Part shown: in pieces, positions 27,847 through 36,651 of the stretch
Position numbering within the stretch: the stretch's first letter is position 1
Layout of the letters: the number at the start of each line of letters is the position of its first letter
Origin: Sphingomonas lutea
Lineage (GTDB): Bacteria > Pseudomonadota > Alphaproteobacteria > Sphingomonadales > Sphingomonadaceae
DNA length: 64,000 bases
Direction: 5' to 3'
Assembly: GCF_014396785.1 (NCBI RefSeq)
Contig: NZ_CP060718.1
Span: 640,501-704,500 of the forward strand
The notes under the pieces: model-generated
What the model was told of the DNA's origin: nothing
What the model saw: the letters and a program-made list of their open reading frames with translations, nothing else
The model's database searches: none
Made by a program: the position numbers and the translations under genes

Positions 27847-28512
27847 ATGGCCTCGTCCCTCCCCGATTTTGCCGCCGAGCGCGCGGCGATGGTCGAACAT
27901 CAGTTGCGCCGCCGCGGCATAGCCGACGCGCAGATCCTCGACGCCTTTCGCACGGTGCCGCGTGAGGCATTCGTCGACGAGGATCAGCGCCATCTCGCTT
28001 ATGGCGACCATCCGCTTCCGATTGCCGCGGGGCAGACGATCTCGCAGCCCTACATCGTCGCACTGATGATTCAGGCCGCGGGCATCGGGCCGGGGGACCG
28101 CGTGCTCGAAGTCGGGGCGGGATCGGGCTATGCCGCGGCGGTCATCGCGCAGATCGCGCGCGACGTGGTGGCGATCGAGCGGCAGCCGGCGCTTGCAGAA
28201 TCGGGGCGAGAGCGCCTCTCGCGCCTGGGCTATCCTAATATCGAGATTGTCGAGGGCGACGGCACGCTCGGCTGGCCGCAAGCCGCGCCGTTCGACGCAA
28301 TCCTCGCCGCGGCAAGCGGGCGCCATGTCCCGCCGCCATTGATTGCTCAGCTCGCCCCCGGCGGGCGGATCGTGATGCCGATCGGCGCTGCTGGCGACGC
28401 GCAGGAGCTGGTGCGCGGGGTCATGCAGCCCGATGGGACGCTTCGACTGCACCGGCTTGCTGAAGTCCGCTTCGTGCCGTTGATTGGCGCCGAAGGTTGG
28501 GACGAACGATAG
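27847..28512 (+). CDS. pcm: protein-L-isoaspartate O-methyltransferase
   Basis: The product is 221 residues. It has the family motifs VPREAFVDEDQRHLAYGDHP, LPIAAGQTISQPYIVALM and the SAM-binding VLEVGAGSGYAAAVIAQIA. It repairs isoaspartyl residues in damaged proteins. The ATG at 27847 is used; a TTG nine bases upstream is possible. Confidence 0.93.
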   Translation: MASSLPDFAAERAAMVEHQLRRRGIADAQILDAFRTVPREAFVDEDQRHLAYGDHPLPIAAGQTISQPYIVALMIQAAGIGPGDRVLEVGAGSGYAAAVIAQIARDVVAIERQPALAESGRERLSRLGYPNIEIVEGDGTLGWPQAAPFDAILAAASGRHVPPPLIAQLAPGGRIVMPIGAAGDAQELVRGVMQPDGTLRLHRLAEVRFVPLIGAEGWDER

Positions 28513-28596
28513 CTGGCGCCGCGGGACCGGTCCGATCCGGAGCAAGCCTGTGGATAATTTCCCGCGATCCGTTCGTTGTCAGGGCGGAGCAAATCA

Positions 28597-28785
28597 ATGC
28601 CGAACAGATGTAAATCGAAGACGGGTAGCTTCGGCGCGCATTTCGATGAGCTGGTGAAGCACTTTCCACGAGAGACACGTGCGGAGCGAAAATCGCGCGA
28701 CGATGAGGCTGCGCGCCGCGAGCAGCGCGACATTCATGCCTTGCTGTTCGAACGTGCGTGGCAGGTCGAGCAGACCAAGCCTTAG
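28597..28785 (+). CDS. small charged protein of unknown function
   Basis: A 62-residue highly charged protein (SFGAHFDELVKHFPRETRAE, then RKSRDDEAARREQRDIHALL). GGGCGGAGC precedes the ATG at a good distance. No family is recognised. Its TAG stop overlaps the TAA stop of the convergent TPP enzyme gene by two bases. Confidence 0.5.
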   Translation: MPNRCKSKTGSFGAHFDELVKHFPRETRAERKSRDDEAARREQRDIHALLFERAWQVEQTKP

Positions 28786-30443
28786 TCTCTCGACGCCGCC
28801 CGCAATTTTGCGATGGTCGTCGCGTTGCTGATCACTTCGACGTCGGTCTTGCAGTGGAGAAGGCGGATGCCCTTCTGCTCCAACGCGCGGTCGAGCGCGG
28901 GGGCGAAATCCGCCGTCGCGTCTACCGTTTCCGCCCAGCCGCCGAAGGCGCGGGCGAGTGCGGCGAAATCGGGATTGCGGAGTTCGGTGGCGCTTATTCG
29001 CTCCGGATATTCGCGCTCCTGGTGCATGCGGATCGTGCCGTAGCTGGCGTTGTCGACGAGGATGACGAGCAAATCGGCGCCATATTGCGCGGCGGTCGCC
29101 AGCTCCTGCCCGTTCATCAGGAAATCGCCATCGCCCGCGACGCAGACAACAGGCCGGTCCTTGAAGCGCAGCGCGGCGGCAACCGCGGCGGGGAGGCCAT
29201 AGCCCATCGTCCCGCTGGTCGGCGCGAGCTGCGTCGGCTGCGGGCCGTAGCGCCAGTAACGATGCCACCAGCCCGAGAAATTGCCCGCACCGTTGCAGAC
29301 GATGGTATTGGCGGGGAGCCGCTCGCGCATCGCGGCGACGCACGGGCCGAGGTCGAGCGCGACACCCTCGCGGGCGGACGGGGTGGACCAGTCGAGCCAT
29401 TCGCGGTGGGCTTCCTCGCCTGCGGAAAAGCGCACGAGATCGGGGTCGCGCCAGTCGTCGACCATCTCGGCGAACTCGCCCATGTCGGCGCAGATTGGCA
29501 GATCGGCGTGATAGACGCGGCCGAGTTCGTTGGGGTCGGGGTGGACGTGGACGAGCGTCTGGCCGCGATGGTCGGGGGTGATCAACGTATAGCCGTCGGT
29601 GGTGCTTTCCCCGAGCCGCGCACCGACGGCGATGATGAGGTCGGCATCGCGGATGCGTTGCTGCAGCTTGGGGTTGGGGCCGTAGCCGAGCTGGCCGGCA
29701 TAAACGCCGCAATCGTTGGCGATTGAATCCTGGCGGCGGAACGCGGCTGCGACGGGGATTCCGTGGCGGAACGCGAAATTGCCGAAATGATGCCCGGCGC
29801 GCGGACTCCAGTCGGCGCCGCCGACGATCGCGACCGGATTGGTCGCTTCCTTGAGCAGTTCGAACAGCGCTTGGATTGCACCGGGATCGGGCGCTTCGGC
29901 GACCGCTGGGACGGGCGGGCGGTCGGGCACGTCGACCTCATCGCGCAGCATGTCTTCGGGCAGCGCCAGCACCGCGGGGCCAGGGCGCCCCGCAGTCGCG
30001 ACGCGGTAGGCGCGCGCGACATATTCGGGAATGCGCGCCGCATCTTCGATCCGCGCCGCCCATTTGGCGATCGGGCCGAAGAAGGCCGGAAAGTCGATCT
30101 CCTGAAAGCCCTCACGGTCGCGGTCGCCGCGCGCAACATCGCCGATGAACAGGATCATCGGGGTCGAATCCTGAAAGGCGACATGAACCCCGCCGCTGGC
30201 GTTGGTCGCGCCGGGCCCGCGGGTGACGAAGGCGATGCCGGGGCGCCCCGTCATCTTGCCGTCGGCGTCGGCCATGTAGGCAACTCCGCCTTCCTGCCGG
30301 CACACCACGGTGTCGATCTCGGGCGTGTCGTGCAGCGCATCAAGCACCGCGAGGAAGCTTTCGCCCGGTACGGTGAAGATGCGGTCGCAGCCGTTGGTCA
30401 CGAGTTGGTCGACGAGGATGCGGCCGCCGGTGCGTTTGGTCAT
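28782..30443 (-). CDS. thiamine-pyrophosphate enzyme, acetolactate synthase-like
   Basis: The product is 553 residues with the three-domain TPP fold: an N-terminal Pyr domain with the catalytic Glu in VVCRQEGGVAYMAD, a central domain, and a C-terminal PP domain with GDGDFLMNGQELATAAQYGA followed by NASYGTIR. Length and motifs match acetolactate-synthase/decarboxylase-like enzymes. No regulatory subunit is adjacent, so it is probably not the biosynthetic IlvB. The neighbouring aldehyde dehydrogenase may act on its aldehyde product. Confidence 0.85.
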   Translation of the reverse strand: MTKRTGGRILVDQLVTNGCDRIFTVPGESFLAVLDALHDTPEIDTVVCRQEGGVAYMADADGKMTGRPGIAFVTRGPGATNASGGVHVAFQDSTPMILFIGDVARGDRDREGFQEIDFPAFFGPIAKWAARIEDAARIPEYVARAYRVATAGRPGPAVLALPEDMLRDEVDVPDRPPVPAVAEAPDPGAIQALFELLKEATNPVAIVGGADWSPRAGHHFGNFAFRHGIPVAAAFRRQDSIANDCGVYAGQLGYGPNPKLQQRIRDADLIIAVGARLGESTTDGYTLITPDHRGQTLVHVHPDPNELGRVYHADLPICADMGEFAEMVDDWRDPDLVRFSAGEEAHREWLDWSTPSAREGVALDLGPCVAAMRERLPANTIVCNGAGNFSGWWHRYWRYGPQPTQLAPTSGTMGYGLPAAVAAALRFKDRPVVCVAGDGDFLMNGQELATAAQYGADLLVILVDNASYGTIRMHQEREYPERISATELRNPDFAALARAFGGWAETVDATADFAPALDRALEQKGIRLLHCKTDVEVISNATTIAKLRAASRD

Positions 30444-30452
30444 GCGGGGCCG

Positions 30453-30692
30453 TTAGCGGCGTCCGTAGTCCCAGTCCATTTTCCACAAGACAACGGCGTG
30501 TCCGGCAACGAACGCGCTGAAGGCGAGCGCTGCTGTGATCCACCAAGCCGCGGAGTCCGAATCCGTCAAGAACAAGCCGCCGATCCCGAATGAAATCATC
30601 GTCAGATAGGTGACGGCGAGGACGATCTTCCCCTGCCAAGTGATGGGTCGGAATCTAAGGATTCCGTCTGGTCGGAACCAAGGCTCAGGCAC
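30453..30692 (-). CDS. small membrane protein of unknown function
   Basis: A 79-residue protein with two predicted membrane segments (IVLAVTYLTMISFGIGGLFL and WWITAALAFSAFVAGHAVVL) and a charged end. It is packed between the TPP enzyme gene (nine bases) and the aldehyde dehydrogenase gene (three bases), so all three are probably one operon. Confidence 0.65.
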   Translation of the reverse strand: MPEPWFRPDGILRFRPITWQGKIVLAVTYLTMISFGIGGLFLTDSDSAAWWITAALAFSAFVAGHAVVLWKMDWDYGRR

Positions 30693-30695
30693 AGC

Positions 30696-32123
30696 TCACG
30701 CCTGATGAATCGCCTTCACCACCTGGTAGCTCTCCAACCCTTCCTTGCCGCCCTCTGAGCCGAAGCCCGAATCCTTGACCCCGCCGAACGGCGCGTCGGC
30801 GACCGAAATCGCGAAGGTGTTAATGCCGACCATGCCGCTTTCGACCAGGTCGCCGATCAAGTTCGCGCGGCGGCCGTTTTCGGTGAAGGCGAAGGCGGCA
30901 AGGCCGTAGGGCAAGCGGTTGGCTTGCTCGATTACCTCGTCGAAGCTGTCGAACGGGCGCGACACCGCGACGGGACCGAACGGCTCCTCGTTCATGATCT
31001 CGGCCTCGTTGGGCACGTCGGCGAGGAGCGTCGGTTGGAAGAAGAAGCCGCCTTCCCCGCGTTCGCCGCCCGCCAGCAGCCGCGCGCCTTTGGCTGTCGC
31101 ATCCTCGATCAATTTGCCGACCGCGTCGGGGCGGCGGGCGTTGGCGAGCGGACCCATGCGCGTGTCACCTTCGAGGCCATTGCCGATCTTCACCTTGGCG
31201 GTGCGTTCCGTGAAACCCTTGAGGAAGGCATCGTAGATCCCGTTCTGCACGTAAAAGCGGGTCGGCGAGACGCACACCTGGCCCGCGTTCCGGAATTTCT
31301 GCGGCACGACCATGTCGAGCGTCTTTTCGAGGTCGCAATCGTCGAAGATCAAGACCGGCGCGTGGCCGCCAAGCTCCATCGTCACGCGGGTCATGCTGTC
31401 GGCGCACAATTTCATCAGATGCTTGCCGACATTGGTCGACCCGGTGAAGCTGACCTTGCGGATGGTGCGGCTGGCGATCAGCGTCGAGCTGATGAAATTC
31501 GCCTCGCCGTGGACCAGCTGCGCGACGCCCTTGGGAATGCCGGCGTCGGCGAGGCAGCGGAACATCTCGGTTGCGCAGCCGGGCGTTTCGTGTGGCGGGC
31601 GGCTGATCACCGGGCAGCCCGCGGCGAGCGCCGCCGCGACCTTCTTAGCGAGCAGATAGATCGGGAAATTCCACGGGGTGAAGGTCGCGACCGGGCCGAC
31701 CGGCTGCTTGATCACACGCGACAGCTGCCCCGCCGGGCGGACCAAAGTGCGGCCGTAGTCGCGCTTGATCTCCTCGGCATACCAATCGAACAGTTGCGCG
31801 CTGCCGAGCACTTCGGCCTTGGCTTCGGCGAGGATCTTGCCCTGTTCCTGCGTCAGCGTCGCCGCGATGAGGTCGATCCGCTCGCGCATGATCGCGGCCG
31901 CCTTGCGCAGGATCGCGCCGCGCTTCTCGACATCGGTCGCGCTCCATTCGGGCCAAGCGCGGTCGGCGGCGGCGAGCGCCTCTTCGAGGTCGGCCTTGGT
32001 CGCGTAGGGTACCTGCGCGATGGCGTCGGCGGTGACTGGATTGACGACATCATGCGCATCGCGGCCTTCGCCCGATTTCCACGCGCCATCGATGAAGAGC
32101 TGGAGGTCGGTTTCATATCCCAT
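30696..32123 (-). CDS. NAD(P)-dependent aldehyde dehydrogenase, succinate-semialdehyde dehydrogenase type
   Basis: The product is 475 residues with the aldehyde dehydrogenase landmarks FTPWNFPIYLLAKKVAAALA, KVSFTGSTNVGKHLM, VTMELGGHAPVLIFDDCDLE and the catalytic Cys in FRNAGQVCVSPTRFYV. The C-terminus ends GKEGLESYQVVKAIHQ, as in GabD/SSADH-like enzymes. It leads the operon with the small membrane protein and the TPP enzyme. Confidence 0.88.
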   Translation of the reverse strand: MGYETDLQLFIDGAWKSGEGRDAHDVVNPVTADAIAQVPYATKADLEEALAAADRAWPEWSATDVEKRGAILRKAAAIMRERIDLIAATLTQEQGKILAEAKAEVLGSAQLFDWYAEEIKRDYGRTLVRPAGQLSRVIKQPVGPVATFTPWNFPIYLLAKKVAAALAAGCPVISRPPHETPGCATEMFRCLADAGIPKGVAQLVHGEANFISSTLIASRTIRKVSFTGSTNVGKHLMKLCADSMTRVTMELGGHAPVLIFDDCDLEKTLDMVVPQKFRNAGQVCVSPTRFYVQNGIYDAFLKGFTERTAKVKIGNGLEGDTRMGPLANARRPDAVGKLIEDATAKGARLLAGGERGEGGFFFQPTLLADVPNEAEIMNEEPFGPVAVSRPFDSFDEVIEQANRLPYGLAAFAFTENGRRANLIGDLVESGMVGINTFAISVADAPFGGVKDSGFGSEGGKEGLESYQVVKAIHQA

Positions 32124-32195
32124 GCGGCGCGCTCTACGCCTGCCTTGAACGCGCTTCAACGGCTCGCTAGGCGTCCACGCGAAGGAGAAGCCCGA

Positions 32196-32507
32196 ATGAC
32201 CAAGCAGGAACTCGCCGCCAAGATGCAGGAAAACAGCGCCTGGGTTCCGGGCAAGAAGGTCAAGATCGACTTCGGCGGCGAGCAGGGGGCGATCATGCTC
32301 GACGGAACCGCCGAGCAGGTGTCCGAAATCACCTCGGATGCGAACATGGCGGACACGACGATCAAGGTCACCTGGGACGATTGGCAGCACCTCGCCGCGG
32401 GCCAGCTCGACGGCATGACCGCCTTCATGATGGGCAAGCTCAAGGTCGAAGGCGACATGTCCAACGCGATGCAGCTGCAGGGCGTGCTGGCGAAATTGAA
32501 GGGGTGA
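32196..32507 (+). CDS. SCP2 sterol-binding domain protein
   Basis: A 103-residue single-domain protein (VKIDFGGEQGAIMLDGTAEQ, ending AFMMGKLKVEGDMSNAMQLQ) of the SCP2 lipid-binding family. GAAGGAGAAG precedes the ATG. Such bacterial proteins probably bind hydrophobic acyl ligands. It diverges from the aldehyde dehydrogenase gene. Confidence 0.87.
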   Translation: MTKQELAAKMQENSAWVPGKKVKIDFGGEQGAIMLDGTAEQVSEITSDANMADTTIKVTWDDWQHLAAGQLDGMTAFMMGKLKVEGDMSNAMQLQGVLAKLKG

Positions 32508-32509
32508 CT

Positions 32510-32642
32510 TAGCCCTCTCCCCTTGCGGGAGAGGGTCGACTTGCCGCGGCGAGCGGGGTGAGGGGTGTGCCGCCGTCTCGATAATCCTCTCACCCTTCCG
32601 CCGCTCCGCGGCTTCCTCCCTCTTCCTCAAAGGGGAGAGGGG
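32510..32642. repeat. C/T-rich extragenic inverted repeat, family D
   Basis: The outer arms read AGCCCTCTCCCCTTGCGGG near 32511 and TCAAAGGGGAGAGGGGCT ending at 32644. They fill the whole gap between the convergent SCP2 and LytTR genes. The right arm contributes the TAG stop of the LytTR gene. It could act as a two-way terminator. Confidence 0.7.
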
Positions 32643-33422
32643 CTATTTCAACCAGTCGCGGACGGCCGCCGCGCGATCGCGGGCGACGGGCGCTTCGAGC
32701 CCGCCGTCGAGCCGTAGCCGCAGGCTGCGGCCGTCGCGCGCCCGTCCGATCACCGCATCGCGTGCGACCCACCAGCTGCGATGAACGCGAAGGCCGTCGG
32801 CGGCGCCGAGCTCGCGCTCTGCGTCGGCCATGCGCATCAGGATCAGCACGCTTTGTCCGCCAGGGCCGTGCGCGCGGACATAATGGTCTTCCATCTGGAG
32901 CGCATTGAGCTGCCCGTTCCAATGCCCCGGCAGCCGGTCGAGGAACGGCGCCGGCGGTGGGGCTTGGGGTTGCGCTCGCGCCGGCTCGGCGGGCGCTGGC
33001 CGCGCCGGCCACAGCAGAACAAAGACGGCGCCGATCAACGCGCCAATCAGGGAAACCTGGAAATAAAGCTGCATCAGGACTTCGAGCCGGATCGCGTGAC
33101 CGAAGCGGACCCCGCCGAGCCATAGCATTGCAGCGCTCGCCGGAAAGGCGGCGATGGCCACTGCAATCAGTAGCGCCGGCATGGCCCCGAGCCCAAGCCG
33201 CTCGCCCGCCGCCAGGACCAGGAGCGAGATTGGACGGAAGATCGCATAGCCAAGGAAAGCAGCCGGCATCCAATATTCTAGGCGCGCGCCGAATCCGCCG
33301 AGCTCGAAGCTTCCGAAGGGACCGAGCGCCGCAAGGATGAGGGCGATCACCGCCAGTAAGGCGAGTTCGCCGGCGAGCGCTCGCGGCCCCGGCCAGTGCG
33401 CGCTGACGCCCGGTTCACGCAT
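32643..33422 (-). CDS. membrane-anchored LytTR-family transcriptional regulator
   Basis: A 259-residue protein with about four membrane segments in the first 150 residues, a proline/alanine-rich linker (PARPAPAEPARAQPQAPPPA) and a C-terminal LytTR DNA-binding domain (LNALQMEDHYVRAHG, RVHRSWWVARDAVIG). Proteins of this layout sense membrane signals. The target genes are unknown. The ATG at 33422 is used. Confidence 0.85.
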   Translation of the reverse strand: MREPGVSAHWPGPRALAGELALLAVIALILAALGPFGSFELGGFGARLEYWMPAAFLGYAIFRPISLLVLAAGERLGLGAMPALLIAVAIAAFPASAAMLWLGGVRFGHAIRLEVLMQLYFQVSLIGALIGAVFVLLWPARPAPAEPARAQPQAPPPAPFLDRLPGHWNGQLNALQMEDHYVRAHGPGGQSVLILMRMADAERELGAADGLRVHRSWWVARDAVIGRARDGRSLRLRLDGGLEAPVARDRAAAVRDWLK

Positions 33423-33537
33423 CGCCAATTGGATACCCCTTTCGAAACGCGCGATTCACGAACGCATGCGGCAAATTAGCGAAGGCAAGGTTGGCGGCCA
33501 AGCGCAGCTCGGGAAGGCATGCGCGATACTTTTCAAG

Positions 33538-34101
33538 ATGGGCCTCGCCAGCATGACCGCTTTCGCTCTTTCCCGCCAGACATTCGACTTCCCGCCCACG
33601 GCGCGGATCCTGATCGCCACCGCGGCGGGGGCGATCTTTGCGCTTTCGCTGTTCGGCTTGCTGCGCTGGCTCCTCGGCTTCGCACCGCCGACCCCTTGGG
33701 TCCGCGACATCGCGCTTGCGACGCACCTCGCGACGGTCATTCCGGCACTCCCGCTCGGCGCTTATGTGTTCCTTACCCGCAAAGGCGGGGCGCGGCACAA
33801 GCTGCTGGGCAAGATCTGGCTGAGCCTGATGTTCGTGACCGCGGTCTCGACGATCTTCATCCGCAACGTCAACGACGGGGCGTTCAGCTGGATACATCTG
33901 TTCACCCTGCTGACCTTCATTGCTATCCCTTATGCGCTGGTCAGTGCCCGCCGCGGCGACATCGCGGCGCACCGCCGGCACCTGCGGAATTTCTTCCTGG
34001 GTTCGCTGATCGTCGCCGGCGCCTTCACCTTCGTTCCGGGACGAACGATGTGGCAATGGGCGTTCGGCGACCCGGCGGTGGTCCAGCCCTCGCACGGTTG
34101 A
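33538..34101 (+). CDS. DUF2306-type predicted membrane protein
   Basis: The product is about 187 residues with five or so membrane segments (ARILIATAAGAIFALSLFGL, LATVIPALPLGAYVFLTRKG, WIHLFTLLTFIAIPYALVSA). The HKLLGKIWLSLM and HRRHLRNFFLGSLIVAG motifs match the DUF2306 family. The start is uncertain because no ribosome site is clear. Confidence 0.72.
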   Translation: MGLASMTAFALSRQTFDFPPTARILIATAAGAIFALSLFGLLRWLLGFAPPTPWVRDIALATHLATVIPALPLGAYVFLTRKGGARHKLLGKIWLSLMFVTAVSTIFIRNVNDGAFSWIHLFTLLTFIAIPYALVSARRGDIAAHRRHLRNFFLGSLIVAGAFTFVPGRTMWQWAFGDPAVVQPSHG

Positions 34102-34134
34102 CCGCAGACGCCGCTCCGACTTACGGGCTGCGGC

Positions 34135-34842
34135 ATGCAGAAGATCTATCCTAATGCCGAAGCCGCGCTCGACGGCCTGCTCCACGACGGCATGACGATT
34201 GCCGCGGGCGGGTTCGGCCTGTGCGGAATCCCCGAGCGGCTGATCGATGCGATCGTCGCCAGCGGGGCCAAGGATTTGACCATCGCGTCGAACAATGCCG
34301 GAATCGACAATGAAGGGCTCGGCAAACTGCTGCGCACGCGGCAGGTCAGGAAGATGATCAGCTCCTACGTCGGTGAGAACAAGGAGTTCGAGCGGCAGTT
34401 TCTCTCGGGTGAGCTGGAGGTCGAATTCTGCCCGCAGGGGACTCTCGCCGAGCGGATGCGCGCGGGCGGCGCGGGCATTCCGGGCTTCTTCACCAAGACC
34501 GGCGTCGGCACGAAGGTCGCGGAGGGCAAGGAGGTCAAGAGCTTCGACGGCGAGGATTACATCCTCGAACGCGGCATCCGCGCCGACCTCAGCATCATCA
34601 AGGGCTGGAAGGCGGACGAAAGCGGCAACCTCATGTTCCGCAAGACCGCGCGCAACTTCAACTATCCGGCGGCGACCAGCGGGCGCATCTGCGTCGCCGA
34701 GGTGGAGGAGATCGTGCCGGTGGGCAGCCTTGACCCCGACTGCATTCATCTGCCGAGCATCTACGTGAAGCGGATGATCCTCGGCGCGCCCTACGACAAG
34801 AAGATCGAGTTCCGAACCGTACGGCAGCGCGAGGCAGCGTGA
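34135..34842 (+). CDS. scoA: 3-oxoacid CoA-transferase subunit A
   Basis: The product is 235 residues with the subunit A signature GGFGLCGIPERLIDAI and FFTKTGVGTKVAEGKE. With ScoB it moves CoA from succinyl-CoA to acetoacetate. Subunit B is not directly adjacent: two small genes lie between, with overlapping start/stop codons. Confidence 0.95.
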   Translation: MQKIYPNAEAALDGLLHDGMTIAAGGFGLCGIPERLIDAIVASGAKDLTIASNNAGIDNEGLGKLLRTRQVRKMISSYVGENKEFERQFLSGELEVEFCPQGTLAERMRAGGAGIPGFFTKTGVGTKVAEGKEVKSFDGEDYILERGIRADLSIIKGWKADESGNLMFRKTARNFNYPAATSGRICVAEVEEIVPVGSLDPDCIHLPSIYVKRMILGAPYDKKIEFRTVRQREAA

Positions 34843-35282
34843 TGCCGCGTAATCCTTGGCTGGTGGTCGGCGGTCTGTTGAGCGCGCTTGCGTCCATCTT
34901 GCACATCGCGGTGATCTTCGGCGGGCCCGACTGGTACCGGTTCTTCGGCGCTGGCGAGCCGATGGCGCAGATGGCCGAGCGCGGCAGTCCGGGGCCGGCG
35001 CTGGTCACCGCGGGCATCGCCCTCGTCCTGGCGATCTGGGCGGCTTATGCTTTTGCGGGGGCGGGGCTGATCCGGCGCCTGCCGCTGATGCGCACCGCGC
35101 TGGTGGCGATCACCGGCATCTACATGGCGCGCGGATTGCTGATCGCGCCGCTCCTCATGACGCCGAAAGCCACATCCTTCGACCTTTGGTCCTCGGCCAT
35201 CGTGCTGGCGATCGGGTTGGTCCATCTCGTCGGAACGATGAGGGCGTGGCCGCAGCTCGGACGCCGGGCGGCAGCGCTATGA
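34842..35282 (+). CDS. four-segment membrane protein of unknown function
   Basis: A 146-residue hydrophobic protein (PWLVVGGLLSALASILHIAV, ALVTAGIALVLAIWAAYAFA, LMRTALVAITGIYMARGLLI). It overlaps the scoA stop by one base (TGATG) and its own stop overlaps the next start by four bases (ATGA), so translation is coupled. No function is evident. Confidence 0.75.
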   Translation: MPRNPWLVVGGLLSALASILHIAVIFGGPDWYRFFGAGEPMAQMAERGSPGPALVTAGIALVLAIWAAYAFAGAGLIRRLPLMRTALVAITGIYMARGLLIAPLLMTPKATSFDLWSSAIVLAIGLVHLVGTMRAWPQLGRRAAAL

Positions 35283-35608
35283 GCTTCGGCAGGAAGCCGC
35301 GGAACCAGCTCGATCTGGTGGGCAACGACCGCACCCTCGACGACCTGACCTTCGAGGTGCTGCGCGTCTGGGTGCACCATCAAGGACCGGTGGACACCTT
35401 CCTTGACCCGACGTTGCTCAAGGAACCCGAAGCGTTCGGCACGATGATGGCGACGGTGCTGCACGACGCGTCGCGGGCCTATGCCGAAGAATATCGGCTG
35501 GACGGCAGCGTCGCGCTCAACCGCATCTACCAGGGCATGATGAAGCATTTGACCGACCCCGAGGGCAGCGCCGCGGAATCGCGCGTTCGCATCCTCGGCC
35601 ACGAATAA
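35279..35608 (+). CDS. DUF5076-like protein
   Basis: A 109-residue soluble protein (LDLVGNDRTLDDLTFEVLRV, WVHHQGPVDTFLDPTLLKEP) that matches my memory of the DUF5076 family in alphaproteobacteria. Function unknown. It is coupled to the membrane protein gene and lies 12 bases before scoB. Confidence 0.7.
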   Translation: MSFGRKPRNQLDLVGNDRTLDDLTFEVLRVWVHHQGPVDTFLDPTLLKEPEAFGTMMATVLHDASRAYAEEYRLDGSVALNRIYQGMMKHLTDPEGSAAESRVRILGHE

Positions 35609-35620
35609 TCGGAGCGCAGG

Positions 35621-36301
35621 ATGACGACGGAAACGACGACGAAGGGCTGGACCCGCGACCAGATGGCGGCGCGCGCGGCCAAGGAATTGCGCGACGGCTA
35701 TTACGTCAATCTCGGCATCGGCATCCCGACGCTCGTCGCGAACAACATTCCGGCGGGGATGACGGTGACGCTGCAAAGCGAGAACGGGATGCTCGGGATC
35801 GGGCCCTTTCCGTACGACGACGAGGTTGACGCCGATTTGATCAACGCCGGCAAGCAGACGATCAGCGAACTCGATTCATCAAGCTATTTCGACAGCGCGG
35901 CGAGCTTCGCGATGATCCGCGGCGGCCACATCGACCTGACCGTGCTCGGCGCGATGGAAGTCAGCGAAGGTGGCGACATCGCCAACTGGATGATCCCGGG
36001 CAAGATGATCAAGGGCATGGGCGGGGCGATGGACCTGGTCGCGGGCGTCAAGAAGATCATCGTCGTGATGGAGCATGTGTCCAAGAACGGCGATCCCAAG
36101 TTCATCCCCGAATGCACGCTTCCGCTGACCGGCCGCAACGTGGTCGACATGATCATCACCGACCTCGCGGTGTTTCACCGGCCCGATCACGGCAGCCCGT
36201 TCAAGCTGATCGAATTGGCGCCGGGGGCGAGCGCGGATGAGGTGCGCGAGAAGACGACGGCGAAATATGAGGATACCCTTTCCACCGCTCATGCTGAGTA
36301 G
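35621..36301 (+). CDS. scoB: 3-oxoacid CoA-transferase subunit B
   Basis: The product is 226 residues with [20 protein letters not shown] and the catalytic Glu in [14 protein letters not shown]. The last codons (STAHAE and the TAG) lie inside a family B extragenic repeat. The natural C-terminus may have been replaced by repeat sequence. Confidence 0.95.
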   Translation: MTTETTTKGWTRDQMAARAAKELRDGYYVNLGIGIPTLVANNIPAGMTVTLQSENGMLGIGPFPYDDEVDADLINAGKQTISELDSSSYFDSAASFAMIRGGHIDLTVLGAMEVSEGGDIANWMIPGKMIKGMGGAMDLVAGVKKIIVVMEHVSKNGDPKFIPECTLPLTGRNVVDMIITDLAVFHRPDHGSPFKLIELAPGASADEVREKTTAKYEDTLSTAHAE

Positions 36302-36379
36302 AGGCCTCGCGAAGTCGAGGGCTCGTATCGAAGCACGGTCCTTCGATACGCCGCTGACGCGGCTACTCAGGATGAGCGG
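36285..36379. repeat. extragenic inverted repeat, family B (copy 2), bridging scoB and the next gene
   Basis: Arms CCGCTCATGCTGAGTAG and CTACTCAGGATGAGCGG flank a stem that includes CGTATCGAAG and CTTCGATACG. It matches the copy at 1715-1810. The left arm supplies the scoB stop and the right arm the ATG of the following lipoprotein gene. Confidence 0.85.
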
Positions 36380-36641
36380 GTTGGTTGTTGTGTGCCTTCT
36401 CGCCGCCTGCGCCGACGCCGCACCGACCGTCATTGACGGCTCCTCCCCGCAAGCCTTTGCGCAAACCACAGCTGCGGCGCGGCGCGACTTGCCCGATGCC
36501 GACCGCCTGCTGTTCGACCGGGCGCTCCGCACGATCGGCGGACGGCGGCATTCGGCCGACCCGGAGACGTTGGCGCGAGTCACCTTCGACGGTATGACTG
36601 CCGCCGAGGTCGTCGCCGATCAACGGGCGCGTGACCTTTAG
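36372..36641 (+). CDS. small lipoprotein, DUF6694-like
   Basis: An 89-residue protein with a lipobox (VCLLAAC) and the pattern VIDGSSPQAFAQTTAAARRD then VTFDGMTAAEVVADQRAR, which resembles the DUF6694 lipoprotein family. The ATG lies in a family B repeat arm; a GTG or TTG a few codons later would still keep the lipobox. Function unknown. Confidence 0.7.
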   Translation: MSGLVVVCLLAACADAAPTVIDGSSPQAFAQTTAAARRDLPDADRLLFDRALRTIGGRRHSADPETLARVTFDGMTAAEVVADQRARDL

Positions 36642-36651
36642 GGGGGCGCTG

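Noticed and set aside
30924..32195. A long plus-strand open frame opposite the aldehyde dehydrogenase that runs into the SCP2 gene
   Set aside because: The upstream part has no recognisable features; the SCP2 protein starts at 32196 behind a clear ribosome site.
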